A DNA stretch of 36,378 nucleotides from contig CAJTKA010000036.1 in the NCBI GenBank assembly GCA_910576815.1, positions 1 through 36,378 on the forward strand, in the 5' to 3' direction. The translations under genes were made by a program, and so were the position numbers. Of the stretch, positions 1-8,243 are shown one piece after another. Position 1 is the first letter of the stretch; the number at the start of each line of letters is the position of its first letter. Below the pieces are notes generated by a model. That model ran no database searches, was not told the origin of the DNA, and saw only the letters and a list, made by a program, of their open reading frames with translations. Origin of the DNA: an uncultured Lachnospiraceae bacterium (GTDB lineage Bacteria; Bacillota; Clostridia; Lachnospirales; Lachnospiraceae).

Positions 1-53
1 ATGTTCATTACCAACTGTGCTGGATATAATCACTCAGGATTCCGAGAGATTAT
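1..53 (+). repeat. 53-bp inverted repeat, left copy
   Basis: The first 53 bases are identical, in reverse complement, to the last 53 bases of the window; base 54 is the first mismatch. Inside the repeat, bases 29-52 form an imperfect dyad (AATCaCTCaGGA facing TCCGAGAGATT). No transposase or recombinase gene lies next to it. It may be the end of a dispersed repeat, an inversion site, or the point where an assembly stopped. Confidence 0.9.
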
Positions 54-148
54 ATAAGAATTGTCATATCTTGATTCTTACCAAAAAAGAGGTACTTTTT
101 TCCAAAGACACAAACTATTTTACACTCCTAAATCGGCGGCAACTTGAA

Positions 149-736
149 TCAGATTTCTTTTGCCAAACCGTGATTCACAAACAAATCATCTAACTCCCTT
201 GGTGAATAAAACTGAATATGTCCGTCTTTCTTTACCCGCATAAACTGATCGATGATCTTTTTGTCATCTTTTTCGTTTCGCATGGGGTCTGAAACAAGCA
301 CTTCCCCTCCCTTTCCCAAAATGCGGTACATCTGCTCCACCGCATTTGCTGCATTTGGAAAATGGTGAAAGGCATATCTGGTAACGATCAGATCGACGGA
401 TTCATCGGCAAACGGATAGCTTAATCCGTCAAACGCCTGAAATGATAAATTGGATATGCTCTTTTCCTGAACAATCGCATTGTTCTTTTCAACAATCACT
501 TCCGCAATATCAATACCGTAGACCCTGGCAGTAGGAAACCTTACAGCTAACGGAAATGCCAAGTAACCTGTTCCCGTGCCAATGTCTAAAATCTTTTTAT
601 AATCGCCACCGCTTACCAAATCCAATAATAAAGACAAGTGCTTATCATCTTTGATGATTCCCACATATTTTTTATGGTCCAGCATATGATTAAAGCTTTC
701 CCTTGCCTGTTTTACATTCTCCGCATCTGTATTCAT
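149..736 (-). CDS. class I SAM-dependent methyltransferase
   Basis: A 195-residue soluble protein of the Methyltransf_11/25 type that should move a methyl group from S-adenosylmethionine to an unknown small molecule. Motif I is seen as ILDIGTGTGYLAFPLA (about residues 49-64), the acidic residue ending strand 2 as GIDIAE, and the motif IV region as VDLIVTRYAFHHFP. The ATG at 736 follows an AGAAAGG ribosome site. The protein ends soon after an HGLAKEI segment; relatives that I recall carry a further C-terminal part, so this copy may be shortened near the repeat at the window edge, but I cannot prove that. Substrate is not predictable from the sequence. Confidence 0.85.
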   Translation of the reverse strand: MNTDAENVKQARESFNHMLDHKKYVGIIKDDKHLSLLLDLVSGGDYKKILDIGTGTGYLAFPLAVRFPTARVYGIDIAEVIVEKNNAIVQEKSISNLSFQAFDGLSYPFADESVDLIVTRYAFHHFPNAANAVEQMYRILGKGGEVLVSDPMRNEKDDKKIIDQFMRVKKDGHIQFYSPRELDDLFVNHGLAKEI

Positions 737-812
737 GACAGTCAGCCTTTCTTTATGAAGATTAGTGGAATTATATCACATCAGCAGCAGGTTTACAAAT
801 TCCTTCCCTAAA

Positions 813-887
813 CCTTACAAAAATGTAAGCCTCGCGCCAAAACTGTAAGGCAAATCCATGGAAGTGCCCCTCCCATTCTGCTATCCT
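813..887 (+). promoter_or_regulatory. putative regulatory site and promoter for the 61-residue protein/GH31 unit
   Basis: A perfect hairpin-like dyad CTTACA-AAAA-TGTAAG lies at 814-829 and ACTGTAAGG at 842-850. A TATCCTGAT element starts at 882, with 32 bases between ACTGTAAG and it. The same spacing and TATCCTGAT occur upstream of the YxeA/GH95 operon. No good -35 hexamer is present, which would fit an activator-dependent promoter. The activator is unknown; a LytTR protein is a candidate because the reverse strand reads as paired TTACAGTT/TTACATTT. Confidence 0.4.
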
Positions 888-938
888 GATTTCAGAAAAA
901 CAAATACCAAACAATACATAAAAAGGAGAACACAAATC

Positions 939-1124
939 ATGAAAAAACCATTCATCGCAGCAGCAGTTTCTATGTTAGCAATCATGGTGATCCGCATCAC
1001 CCTGTCTCTCACTGTCGGAGAGCATACCGCGGAAATATTTACCGATGTATCCTTCACCGCTCTATTCGTTTTCTTTATCACCCAGGCAATGCGTAAACGT
1101 AAAGAAGACAGCAATGAGCAGTGA
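939..1124 (+). CDS. small two-span membrane protein, unknown function
   Basis: A 61-residue protein with two hydrophobic stretches (about residues 4-24 and 36-53) and a charged tail RKRKEDSNEQ. The ATG at 939 is chosen because AAAAAGGAG lies nine bases upstream; the open frame also extends back to 858 but that start has no ribosome site. Its leader AAAAGGAGAACAC is the same as that of the YxeA-family gene at 6250. It sits 114 bases before the GH31 gene in the same direction, so the two are probably co-transcribed. I do not recognise the family; it could be a small accessory or sensor protein. Confidence 0.6.
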   Translation: MKKPFIAAAVSMLAIMVIRITLSLTVGEHTAEIFTDVSFTALFVFFITQAMRKRKEDSNEQ

Positions 1125-1238
1125 CCGGCAAAGGCCAATTCCGCTCCTCCCTTTCGTCCCGCTTGTATTCCTGCCCCAGACAAGCTAAAATAGAAAAAAC
1201 AAAAGGGAGCAGAAAAAAGCTCCGATGAGGAGGTAACT

Positions 1239-3599
1239 ATGCTGCAGGCGGAATTAAGAAAAAAGCGAAACATCACAAAGGCATACCGACAGGACAATGC
1301 CCTCTATCTGGAAGCGGAAGCGGGACTAACGCGTATCATCCCGCAGGAGAGTGGAATCCTTCGCGTCTCTTTTACGAAGGGCGCTACGTTTTCTACGGTG
1401 CAGGGAGAAAATTTTGCGGATCTGTCCGCCTCCTGTCAGTGGACATGGGAGGAAAATGACACGGAAATCAGACTCATCACGGAATCATTACGAACCGTAA
1501 TCAGCAGGGTTTCCGGCTCCATCCGCTTCCTGCGCCCGGACGGTTCCCTGCTCCTTGCGGAACGGGAATACGAAAGCAAAACGGTGGAAGAATTTGACGT
1601 CTATCAAACGGTTGTCAATGAAAATACCGAGATCGAGAAAATCCAAACGCCGGACGGCGAAAAGCAGCAGATTCGTCAGGCAGACCGTGTGTGGACGGGC
1701 AAGCTCTGTCATACCAGACTGCATCTTTCCTTTGCGGAAAACGAACGGCTTTACGGGCTGGGTCAGGCGGAAGAAGGCGTCTGGAATCTGCGGCATACGA
1801 CGCAGTATCTCCATCCCGCCAATCTGAAAATATCGCTGCCCGTTCTTTTATCCGCCAACAACTGGGGCATCCTGCTCTCCACACAGAGCCCTGCCATCTT
1901 CAACGACACGCAGTACGGCTCCTATCTGTATACGGAAGCGGATGCCTATCTGGACTACTACTTTATCTTGGCAAACACGCCTGCCGATGTGCCTGCAGCG
2001 GTACGTCGGCTGACAGGCCGCGCTACCCTGCTGCCCAAGTGGGCTTTTGGCTATATGCAGTCGAAGGAGCGCTACGAGGACGCAAAAGATCTGCTGACGA
2101 CGGCGGAAACATTCCGTCAGAAAAAAATTGGCCTCGACACGCTGATTCTGGACTGGATCAGCTGGCCTGACGGTCTGTGGGGTCAAAAGACATTTGACGA
2201 AACCCGTTTCCCCGATCCTGCCGATATGATACGCAGGCTGCATGAAATGGACGTTCACTTTATGATCTCCATCTGGCCTACGATGGATGGCAAAAGTGAT
2301 AATTATAAGGAATTTCAGCAAAAGGGGCTGCTCCTTGCCGCAGGCGGGATCTACAATGCTTTTCTGCCAGAGGGACGCCGCCTTTATTGGGAACAAGTCA
2401 ACAGTGGATTATTTACACACGGCGTAGACGCCTGGTGGTGCGATTCCAGCGAACCGATCACCCCGGAATGGGGCCGCGAAGTAAAACCGGAAGCCAGTGA
2501 AATGTATCACGCATTCGTATCGGATGCCGCTAACTGTATGCCGCCTGAAAAGTCCGCCGCCTACTGCCTTTATCACGCACAGGGCATCTACGAGGGGCAG
2601 CGCTCATGCACGGAAGAAAAGCGAGTCGTCAATCTTACCCGCAGCGGCTGGCTGGGCAGCCAGAAATACGGTACGATCCTCTGGTCCGGTGATATTTCCG
2701 CAAGCTGGGAAACATTGCGCAGACAGATCGTTGCCGGTCTGCAATTTTGTATCTGCGGCCTGCCTTACTGGACACTTGACATCGGCGCCTTCTTTGTGAA
2801 GCGCGGCGTTTCCTGGTTCTGGAACGGCGATTATGACGAAGGTCTGGAAGACCCTGCGTATCGGGAACTCTATGTGCGCTGGTTCCAATACGGTGCCTTT
2901 CTGCCTGTTTTCCGCAGCCACGGAACAGACTTTCCCAAGGAACCATGGCAGTTCGGTGCAGAGGGCGATCCCTGCTATGAAGCGCTCTGTGCTGCCATCC
3001 GCTTACGGTACCGTCTGCTGCCCTATCTCTACTCCACCGCAGGCGCCGTATGGCGGGAGGACTGCCTGATGATGAAACCTCTATTCTTTGATTTTCCCAA
3101 GGATGAACAAACCTCGGAAATCAGCGATGAATTTATGCTCGGCCCCTCGCTTTTGGTCTGTCCGATCACAAGTCCCATGCAGGATCCGCAGGCGGGCATT
3201 GCCAGACAGACCCAAACCGTATATCTGCCTGCAGGATGCGGCTGGTATGATTTTTACAGCAACTGCAAATATGAAGGTGGGCAAACGATTGACGTACCTT
3301 TGGAACTGGACAGGATCCCCCTGTTTGTGCGGGAAGGCGCCATCCTGCCGACAACACAGCCGCTAGAATCAAACGCCCGTATGGAAGGTCAGGATATCCG
3401 CCTCTTAGTCTATGCGGGAAAGAGCGCCTCCTACACCTTCTACGAGGACGCAGGAGACGGCTATGGCTACGAGAAAGGCGAATACTGCCTGACCCATATT
3501 GTATATCATGACGATGCGGGAACCGTTCAGTGGGATACCGAAGGGGATACCCGTTTCCGCAAAGGAAGTCTGTCGGCAGAGATCATCCGCCAGGCATAA
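1239..3599 (+). CDS. GH31 family alpha-glycosidase, alpha-xylosidase-like
   Basis: A 786-residue glycoside hydrolase family 31 enzyme that removes alpha-linked terminal sugars, most likely xylose from xyloglucan-type oligosaccharides. The N-terminal beta-sandwich (about 1-260) precedes a TIM barrel containing LDTLILDWISWP, the nucleophile motif DAWWCDSSEP (Asp402) and the acid/base motif LWSGDI (Asp485). A C-terminal beta domain ends with FYEDAGDGYGYEKGEY, typical of the family. The DAWW-D-x-EP form of the nucleophile motif is what alpha-xylosidases carry, but alpha-glucosidase activity cannot be excluded. There is no signal peptide, so it acts in the cytoplasm. The ATG at 1239 follows GAGGAGG. 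It converges with the GH95 gene, whose stop lies 15 bases away. Confidence 0.92.
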   Translation: MLQAELRKKRNITKAYRQDNALYLEAEAGLTRIIPQESGILRVSFTKGATFSTVQGENFADLSASCQWTWEENDTEIRLITESLRTVISRVSGSIRFLRPDGSLLLAEREYESKTVEEFDVYQTVVNENTEIEKIQTPDGEKQQIRQADRVWTGKLCHTRLHLSFAENERLYGLGQAEEGVWNLRHTTQYLHPANLKISLPVLLSANNWGILLSTQSPAIFNDTQYGSYLYTEADAYLDYYFILANTPADVPAAVRRLTGRATLLPKWAFGYMQSKERYEDAKDLLTTAETFRQKKIGLDTLILDWISWPDGLWGQKTFDETRFPDPADMIRRLHEMDVHFMISIWPTMDGKSDNYKEFQQKGLLLAAGGIYNAFLPEGRRLYWEQVNSGLFTHGVDAWWCDSSEPITPEWGREVKPEASEMYHAFVSDAANCMPPEKSAAYCLYHAQGIYEGQRSCTEEKRVVNLTRSGWLGSQKYGTILWSGDISASWETLRRQIVAGLQFCICGLPYWTLDIGAFFVKRGVSWFWNGDYDEGLEDPAYRELYVRWFQYGAFLPVFRSHGTDFPKEPWQFGAEGDPCYEALCAAIRLRYRLLPYLYSTAGAVWREDCLMMKPLFFDFPKDEQTSEISDEFMLGPSLLVCPITSPMQDPQAGIARQTQTVYLPAGCGWYDFYSNCKYEGGQTIDVPLELDRIPLFVREGAILPTTQPLESNARMEGQDIRLLVYAGKSASYTFYEDAGDGYGYEKGEYCLTHIVYHDDAGTVQWDTEGDTRFRKGSLSAEIIRQA

Positions 3600-3613
3600 C
3601 GGTCAGGCATGCT

Positions 3614-5845
3614 TCAGAGAGGACTATCCCAACTCAGTCGGGTAACCCCTTCTTGCAGTGTTACCTCCTTTTCCTCTCCGTTTGCATACACCGTGACGGC
3701 CTGTTCCGTGGATGACGAAAATGCGGCCTGCAGGACTTCCCCTTCCTTCCACTCCATAGAAAGCGAAATGCCGCCCCGCAGCAAAATACCTTCTGCGCTG
3801 CCATCCCCAAACTGCTTCGGCAGTGCGGGGAGCAGGCGGATCTTGCCATTCCGGCATTGCACCAGCATCTCAATCATTGCCGCTGTCGCTCCCAGATTGC
3901 CGTCGATCTGAAAGACATACCCGTCTCCCATGGGATGATTATCCATCAGATTCGGGAAGGTACTGTCCGCCAGCAAAGCGTGCAGATTTTCATACACCTT
4001 TTCACCGTTTAAGAATTTTGCCCACAGACCGATGATCCAGGCCCTTGACCAGCCTGTATGTCCGCCGCCGAAAGAAAGCCTTCTCTCCAGGGTGGTCTGT
4101 GCGGCGCGCATCAGTTCGGGCGTATCCTGCCAGGTAATACTGCTGCCGGGATATACCCCATACAAATGCGAAATATGGCGATGCCCCGGTTCTGCCTCGT
4201 CATAGTCCTCCAGCCATTCCATCAGCTGTCCATGCCTGCCGACTCCAAGTTTCGGCAGACGCTCTAACATTCGGTTTGCCCTCTCCTTCAACAAAGACGG
4301 CTTTTGCAACACCTCGCAGGCTCCCAGATAGCCGCGCAGCAGCTCCGACAAAATCTCCGTATCCATGGCAGGGCCTTCACACAAACAGCCCCTTGTTCCA
4401 TCATTTCGTATGTAGGTATTTTCCGGCGAGACTGAAGGAGATGTCACCAGCCGTCCCTGTTCATCTTCGATTAGAAAGTCCTCAAAAAAATCAACGCCGG
4501 CCTGCAGCACATCGAAATATTCTTCCAGGAAATCCCTGTCCTGCGTATACAGAAAATGCTCATAGATATGCGTTGCCAGCCACGCCTCTCCCATCGGCCA
4601 GATCGTCGAGGAAATACAGATATCCTGCGGTGCCGTATCTCCATACAGATCAACGTTATGATGCGCCACGGATCCCCGACAGCCATACATCTGCTCCGCC
4701 GTCCTTCTCCCGTTCTCCATCACTTTTTTCAAATGTAAGAAGTAAGGAAGATGGCATTCGGAAAGATTCCCGCTTTCCGCAGGCCAGTAATTCATTTCGG
4801 TGTTAATATTGATCGTAAACTTACTGTCCCAGGGCGGCGTCAGTCTGTGATTCCAAATGCCCTGCAGATTGGCGGGCAGGCATTCTCCCCTGCTTGCGGA
4901 GAGTAAAAGATAGCGTCCGTACTGAAAATACAGCGCAAACAGACCGGCATCTTCCTTTCCTTCCTTAAGTGCCTGCAAACGCCTGTCCGTGGGATTTCCC
5001 TCTTTTTCTCCATCGTTTCCGAGTATCAGGTGCAGACGCCCGAAAAGTGCCTGATAGTCTGTCCTGTGAGCGGCAAGGCACTGCTCCCAGCCTTTGTCCG
5101 CCGCCTGCGCAAGCCGTCTGCGGCACACTTCCTGATATGCCTTTTCCCGAAAATCGGTGACAATATTCAAATACAGCGTAGCTTTCTTGGCGCCCTCTAT
5201 CAACAGATGTTCCCCGATAGAACGGATCGTCCCGCCCTCCTGCTTAATAGTGAGACAAACCAAAAACGAAATGCCTTCCCCACCGTCTACGCGAAACCAC
5301 AGGCTGTCTTTCTGTGCGCAGACCTCATCGAGCCTGTTATGACAGCGTTCCAGCCTGCACGCAAACTGTAGGTCATCAGGGCCCTGCGCCTCCAAATGCA
5401 GGATCAGGGCCTGATCCGGATAAGAAGCAATCAGCTTCCGCTCATATCTCGTCTGTCCCATCTCGTAGGAAACGCTTGCCACGCCCTGTGCAAGATCAAG
5501 CTCCCGTCGGTAATTGCGCAGCTCTCCCGTTCCCTTGAACTGCAGATATAGTTCTCCTGCCGTTTCGTAGGACCGCTGGGAATTTGGCGTACCGCATAAC
5601 GAAAGCAGCGCAAGTTCTTCGGCCTCAGGAATCCTACCCTCCCTGATCAGGCGTCGTATTTTCGGCACATTTTCCTTTGCATCGGGATTGATCCTGTTGA
5701 CAGGCTTCCCGCTCCATACGCTGTCCTCGTTCAGCCAGATGGTTTCCTGTTTCACGGCACCGCACATCATTGCGCCCAACCTGCCGTTTCCGACAGGCAT
5801 TGCTTCTTCCCAGTTTGCAGCCGGCTGCTCATACCATAATTTCAT
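3614..5845 (-). CDS. GH95 family glycosidase (alpha-L-fucosidase or alpha-L-galactosidase)
   Basis: A 743-residue inverting glycoside hydrolase family 95 enzyme that releases terminal alpha-1,2-linked L-fucose or L-galactose. The N-terminal domain opens with the family hallmark around MPVGNGRLGAMMCG and WLNEDSVWSG. The catalytic barrel carries the Asn pair in FTININTEMNYW (Asn346, Asn348), the putative acid in SVSPENTY (Glu475) and the Asp in FQIDGNLGATAA (Asp648), matching the Asn/Asn/Glu/Asp set known from bifidobacterial AfcA. No signal peptide, so cytoplasmic. The ATG at 5845 follows AGGAGG and lies 33 bases after the stop of the YxeA-family gene, so the two form an operon. Substrate choice between fucose and galactose is not visible. 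Confidence 0.92.
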   Translation of the reverse strand: MKLWYEQPAANWEEAMPVGNGRLGAMMCGAVKQETIWLNEDSVWSGKPVNRINPDAKENVPKIRRLIREGRIPEAEELALLSLCGTPNSQRSYETAGELYLQFKGTGELRNYRRELDLAQGVASVSYEMGQTRYERKLIASYPDQALILHLEAQGPDDLQFACRLERCHNRLDEVCAQKDSLWFRVDGGEGISFLVCLTIKQEGGTIRSIGEHLLIEGAKKATLYLNIVTDFREKAYQEVCRRRLAQAADKGWEQCLAAHRTDYQALFGRLHLILGNDGEKEGNPTDRRLQALKEGKEDAGLFALYFQYGRYLLLSASRGECLPANLQGIWNHRLTPPWDSKFTININTEMNYWPAESGNLSECHLPYFLHLKKVMENGRRTAEQMYGCRGSVAHHNVDLYGDTAPQDICISSTIWPMGEAWLATHIYEHFLYTQDRDFLEEYFDVLQAGVDFFEDFLIEDEQGRLVTSPSVSPENTYIRNDGTRGCLCEGPAMDTEILSELLRGYLGACEVLQKPSLLKERANRMLERLPKLGVGRHGQLMEWLEDYDEAEPGHRHISHLYGVYPGSSITWQDTPELMRAAQTTLERRLSFGGGHTGWSRAWIIGLWAKFLNGEKVYENLHALLADSTFPNLMDNHPMGDGYVFQIDGNLGATAAMIEMLVQCRNGKIRLLPALPKQFGDGSAEGILLRGGISLSMEWKEGEVLQAAFSSSTEQAVTVYANGEEKEVTLQEGVTRLSWDSPL

Positions 5846-5878
5846 ATTCTTACATCCTCCTGATCTGCCTTTCCTTTT

Positions 5879-6250
5879 CTATTTGCTAAGCTTTTCCCGC
5901 ACCTCCGCCGACAGTTCCTCATACGCCGCTTCCTTCCACTCCACAACGCCCCGAAGCGGACTCACCGTCAGTTTCAGATAAGCTCCTTCTCTTAGCTTTC
6001 TCGATGTCCCAAAGGTCATTTCTTTTTCCTTCCCCTTTTCATTGTAAGCGGGCAGCGTATAGAGGTAGTCAAGGCTTCCCTTGAAATTGACTACGCCGCC
6101 GGAAGCGTCATTCTCGCTGATCTTGCTGTTATCGATCCGCACATAATAATATGACCCGGCAGTACCCAGACGAATCCCCGTAAAAACGATACAAAATCCC
6201 AAGACTGCCGCAACAATTACCCCAACTTTCGCAATGGTTCCATGTTTCAT
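5879..6250 (-). CDS. YxeA family (DUF1093) exported small protein
   Basis: A 123-residue protein with one N-terminal membrane or signal segment (about residues 4-26) and a small extracytoplasmic beta-rich domain containing YYYVRID and LYTLPAYNEKGKEKEMTF, typical of the YxeA family, whose function is unknown. The ATG at 6250 is preferred: AAAAGGAG sits nine bases upstream. A longer frame would start with GTG at 6271 and include the ribosome site itself. It is the first gene of an operon with the GH95 enzyme and shares its leader AAAAGGAGAACAC with the 61-residue membrane gene ahead of GH31. Confidence 0.8.
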   Translation of the reverse strand: MKHGTIAKVGVIVAAVLGFCIVFTGIRLGTAGSYYYVRIDNSKISENDASGGVVNFKGSLDYLYTLPAYNEKGKEKEMTFGTSRKLREGAYLKLTVSPLRGVVEWKEAAYEELSAEVREKLSK

Positions 6251-6295
6251 AGTAGTGTTCTCCTTTTCCACAGCGCCTGCTGTTTTCTCTTTTCC

Positions 6296-6354
6296 ATCAG
6301 GATAACACCTCTATCTTACAGTTACATTGCATGAATCCTACAGTTACCTTACAT
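6296..6354 (-). promoter_or_regulatory. tandem ACTGTA repeats and TATCCTGAT element before yxeA-GH95
   Basis: Read on the coding (minus) strand, ATGTAAGG (6354-6347), ACTGTAGG (6344-6337) and ACTGTAAG (6322-6315) precede TATCCTGAT (6304-6296). The two ACTGTA copies are exactly 22 bp apart, two helical turns. On the other strand they read ACAGTTAC, close to the ACAGTTAAG direct repeats bound by AgrA-type LytTR regulators, though the last two positions differ. The distal copy lies 32 bases from TATCCT, as in the GH31 unit. Confidence 0.45.
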
Positions 6355-6519
6355 ATAAAGTGAAAAAAGGGGATTTCTGTTCTTTTCATACTTCATTTAG
6401 TTGTATGCTGTTTAGGAAATGATTCATTATGCGGTTTTTCTTCTACTTCTATTTGTTGTGTGGTAGCATAATTTCACAACGCCATTGTCATGATACGGAT
6501 GGAAAGGGTCGTGTCGAAA

Positions 6520-6867
6520 ATGAAGGAACTGCGTATCATTATCAGAGATTTACGTGAAGATAGAGATCTTAAGCAGAAAACGATAGCTGCCTATTTGAGT
6601 GTATCTCAGCAAACCTATTCTAATTATGAGAACGGCTATCGCGAAATACCCCTCTGGGTCATCTTGAAATTATCAGAATACTATCAGGTAAGCACTGATT
6701 ATCTTTTGGGCATCGATGCCGGACATCCGGATCATACAAACCTGAACGGGAAATATCTGGGCGATATCACCTTGCATGATGTCGTGTATGATATGCAGCA
6801 GCTTAATCCGAAAAACAGACATGATCTGCTTCGGTATATCCGTTTTTTGAAAACGGAAGACTCCTAA
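6520..6867 (+). CDS. XRE-family helix-turn-helix regulator
   Basis: A 115-residue DNA-binding protein. The Cro/C1-type domain covers about residues 5-65, with LKQKTIAAYLSVSQQTYSNY as the helix-turn-helix and YYQVSTDYLLG closing the domain. The C-terminal 45 residues have no recognised domain and may mediate dimer formation. The start is uncertain: the ATG at 6520 gives the usual N-terminus and has AAAGGG 11 bases upstream, while the ATG at 6490 has no ribosome site. It stands alone, convergent with the GGDEF gene six bases away. Targets are unknown; the YxeA/GH95 promoter upstream, transcribed in the opposite direction, is one possibility. Confidence 0.8.
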   Translation: MKELRIIIRDLREDRDLKQKTIAAYLSVSQQTYSNYENGYREIPLWVILKLSEYYQVSTDYLLGIDAGHPDHTNLNGKYLGDITLHDVVYDMQQLNPKNRHDLLRYIRFLKTEDS

Positions 6868-6873
6868 AGGGTT

Positions 6874-8154
6874 CTATACCACAACCTTATCCCTGCCGCT
6901 GTTCTTTCCCTCATACATTTTTGCGTCCGCATCGCGAACAATATGTTCGATTTTTTCACCATTTCCTTCTGTCAGTCCAAAGGTCATCGTAACGCTGAGT
7001 TTCACATCACCATACTCAATGGGTTCTCTGCGAATTGCTTCCTGCAGCTCCTGCATATAAGTCGCCGCCGTGTCCAGATGTGCGCCATCATATACCAACA
7101 ACATTTCTTCTCCGCCCCATCTTGCCACGTATCCACGACCCTGCATATGTTTTTTGATCCGTGCGGAAATCTCTGCCAGCGCCACATCACCACACTCATG
7201 CCCATAGGTATCGTTGACGTTCTTAAAATGATCCACATCACCGATTGCCACACAAAACGGCGTTCCGCTCTGTCTGTAATGCTCACAGCTTTGCCTAAGC
7301 ATTTTTTCTCCGCTTCTGCGATTATACAATTCGGTAAGGATATCCTGCTCCACCAGTTTTTGGAGCGATTTCTGCATTTCGATCAAGTTACGTCCTACAT
7401 CTCCCAGCTCGTCCTTGCGCTCCACAACATCCTCGTCCAACGCCTCATGCAGATCTCCTTTTGTGATCGAAATCAGGAATTGTTCCATTTTATGGATGGC
7501 TGTGACCAGTTTTCCGGAAAAACGGATGGTCACGACACAGGCGATCAGCATCGTCAAAATACCAAACACAATGATCGGAATCAACGAATTGTGAATCAGC
7601 TCCTCCACCTGCGCGGAAGGTTTCCCGAGAAAGAGCATACCGATACACGTCCCGTCGGCAGCATAGAGCGGTTCATAATAAGAAAAATACCGCACGCCTT
7701 CCACCATCGTGCTCGTATAAAAATGTGGCTGACCGCCCTCCAGCACATCTCCCACCACCGTGGCATTTGCCTTGGTGCCGATAACACGCTCTCCATTTGC
7801 CCGGATCGTGGTAACGATACGGGTATCCTGATAAAAGATCGTGATGTCAACGCCTGTCTGCTCCTTGATGGAGTCAATGATGGCAAAGTCGTCGTTAAGC
7901 AAATGATCTCCCTTCAACAGACAAACGCTTCCATCCTTTTCCTCGGCATGATAATCGCCCTCATATACAGTGTCATACCAGACAACAACCGTATGGCAAA
8001 GATCCACCAATCCGTTTTTAGCTTCCACATTTAAGGATTGGGCAAACCGACCGGCGCTGAATGTCGTGATCACTAATGTCAGTAATATGAGCGGCAGCAT
8101 ATTCATCTTGAGCAGCGCCCGAAAGAACCCGCTTCCTTTCAACTTATGCTTCAT
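6874..8154 (-). CDS. membrane diguanylate cyclase (Cache-HAMP-GGDEF)
   Basis: A 426-residue sensor that should make cyclic di-GMP from two GTP. Two membrane helices (about 15-37 and 190-211) flank an extracellular single-Cache domain; a HAMP region follows (about 212-265) and then a GGDEF domain (about 268-426). The active-site loop is RWGGEE (residues 345-350), an active form, with DVDHFKNVNDTYGH for metal and GTP binding. The RxxD inhibitory site is absent at the expected position before the loop, so product feedback is unlikely. The extracellular domain probably senses a small ligand. It is monocistronic; the ATG at 8154 has only a weak ribosome site. Confidence 0.9.
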   Translation of the reverse strand: MKHKLKGSGFFRALLKMNMLPLILLTLVITTFSAGRFAQSLNVEAKNGLVDLCHTVVVWYDTVYEGDYHAEEKDGSVCLLKGDHLLNDDFAIIDSIKEQTGVDITIFYQDTRIVTTIRANGERVIGTKANATVVGDVLEGGQPHFYTSTMVEGVRYFSYYEPLYAADGTCIGMLFLGKPSAQVEELIHNSLIPIIVFGILTMLIACVVTIRFSGKLVTAIHKMEQFLISITKGDLHEALDEDVVERKDELGDVGRNLIEMQKSLQKLVEQDILTELYNRRSGEKMLRQSCEHYRQSGTPFCVAIGDVDHFKNVNDTYGHECGDVALAEISARIKKHMQGRGYVARWGGEEMLLVYDGAHLDTAATYMQELQEAIRREPIEYGDVKLSVTMTFGLTEGNGEKIEHIVRDADAKMYEGKNSGRDKVVV

Positions 8155-8243
8155 CTGTACTTTATCCGATCTGCAAAATGATATCTGAAAATAGTTCTTT
8201 TATACCATAACACAATCGGACTCAGTATGCAAATTTTTGAATT

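Noticed and set aside
81..104. Terminator after the methyltransferase gene
   Set aside because: The AAAAAAG/CTTTTTT stem is made almost only of A-T pairs and is not followed by a separate T tract on the right strand.
881..1297. A 138-codon minus-strand frame over the small membrane gene
   Set aside because: No ribosome site and it covers the GH31 start region and the better supported 61-residue gene.
6943..8034. A 363-codon open frame on the plus strand opposite the GGDEF gene
   Set aside because: Translation has no domain character and is rich in His, Cys and Phe; the minus strand encodes a complete GGDEF protein. It is a shadow frame.
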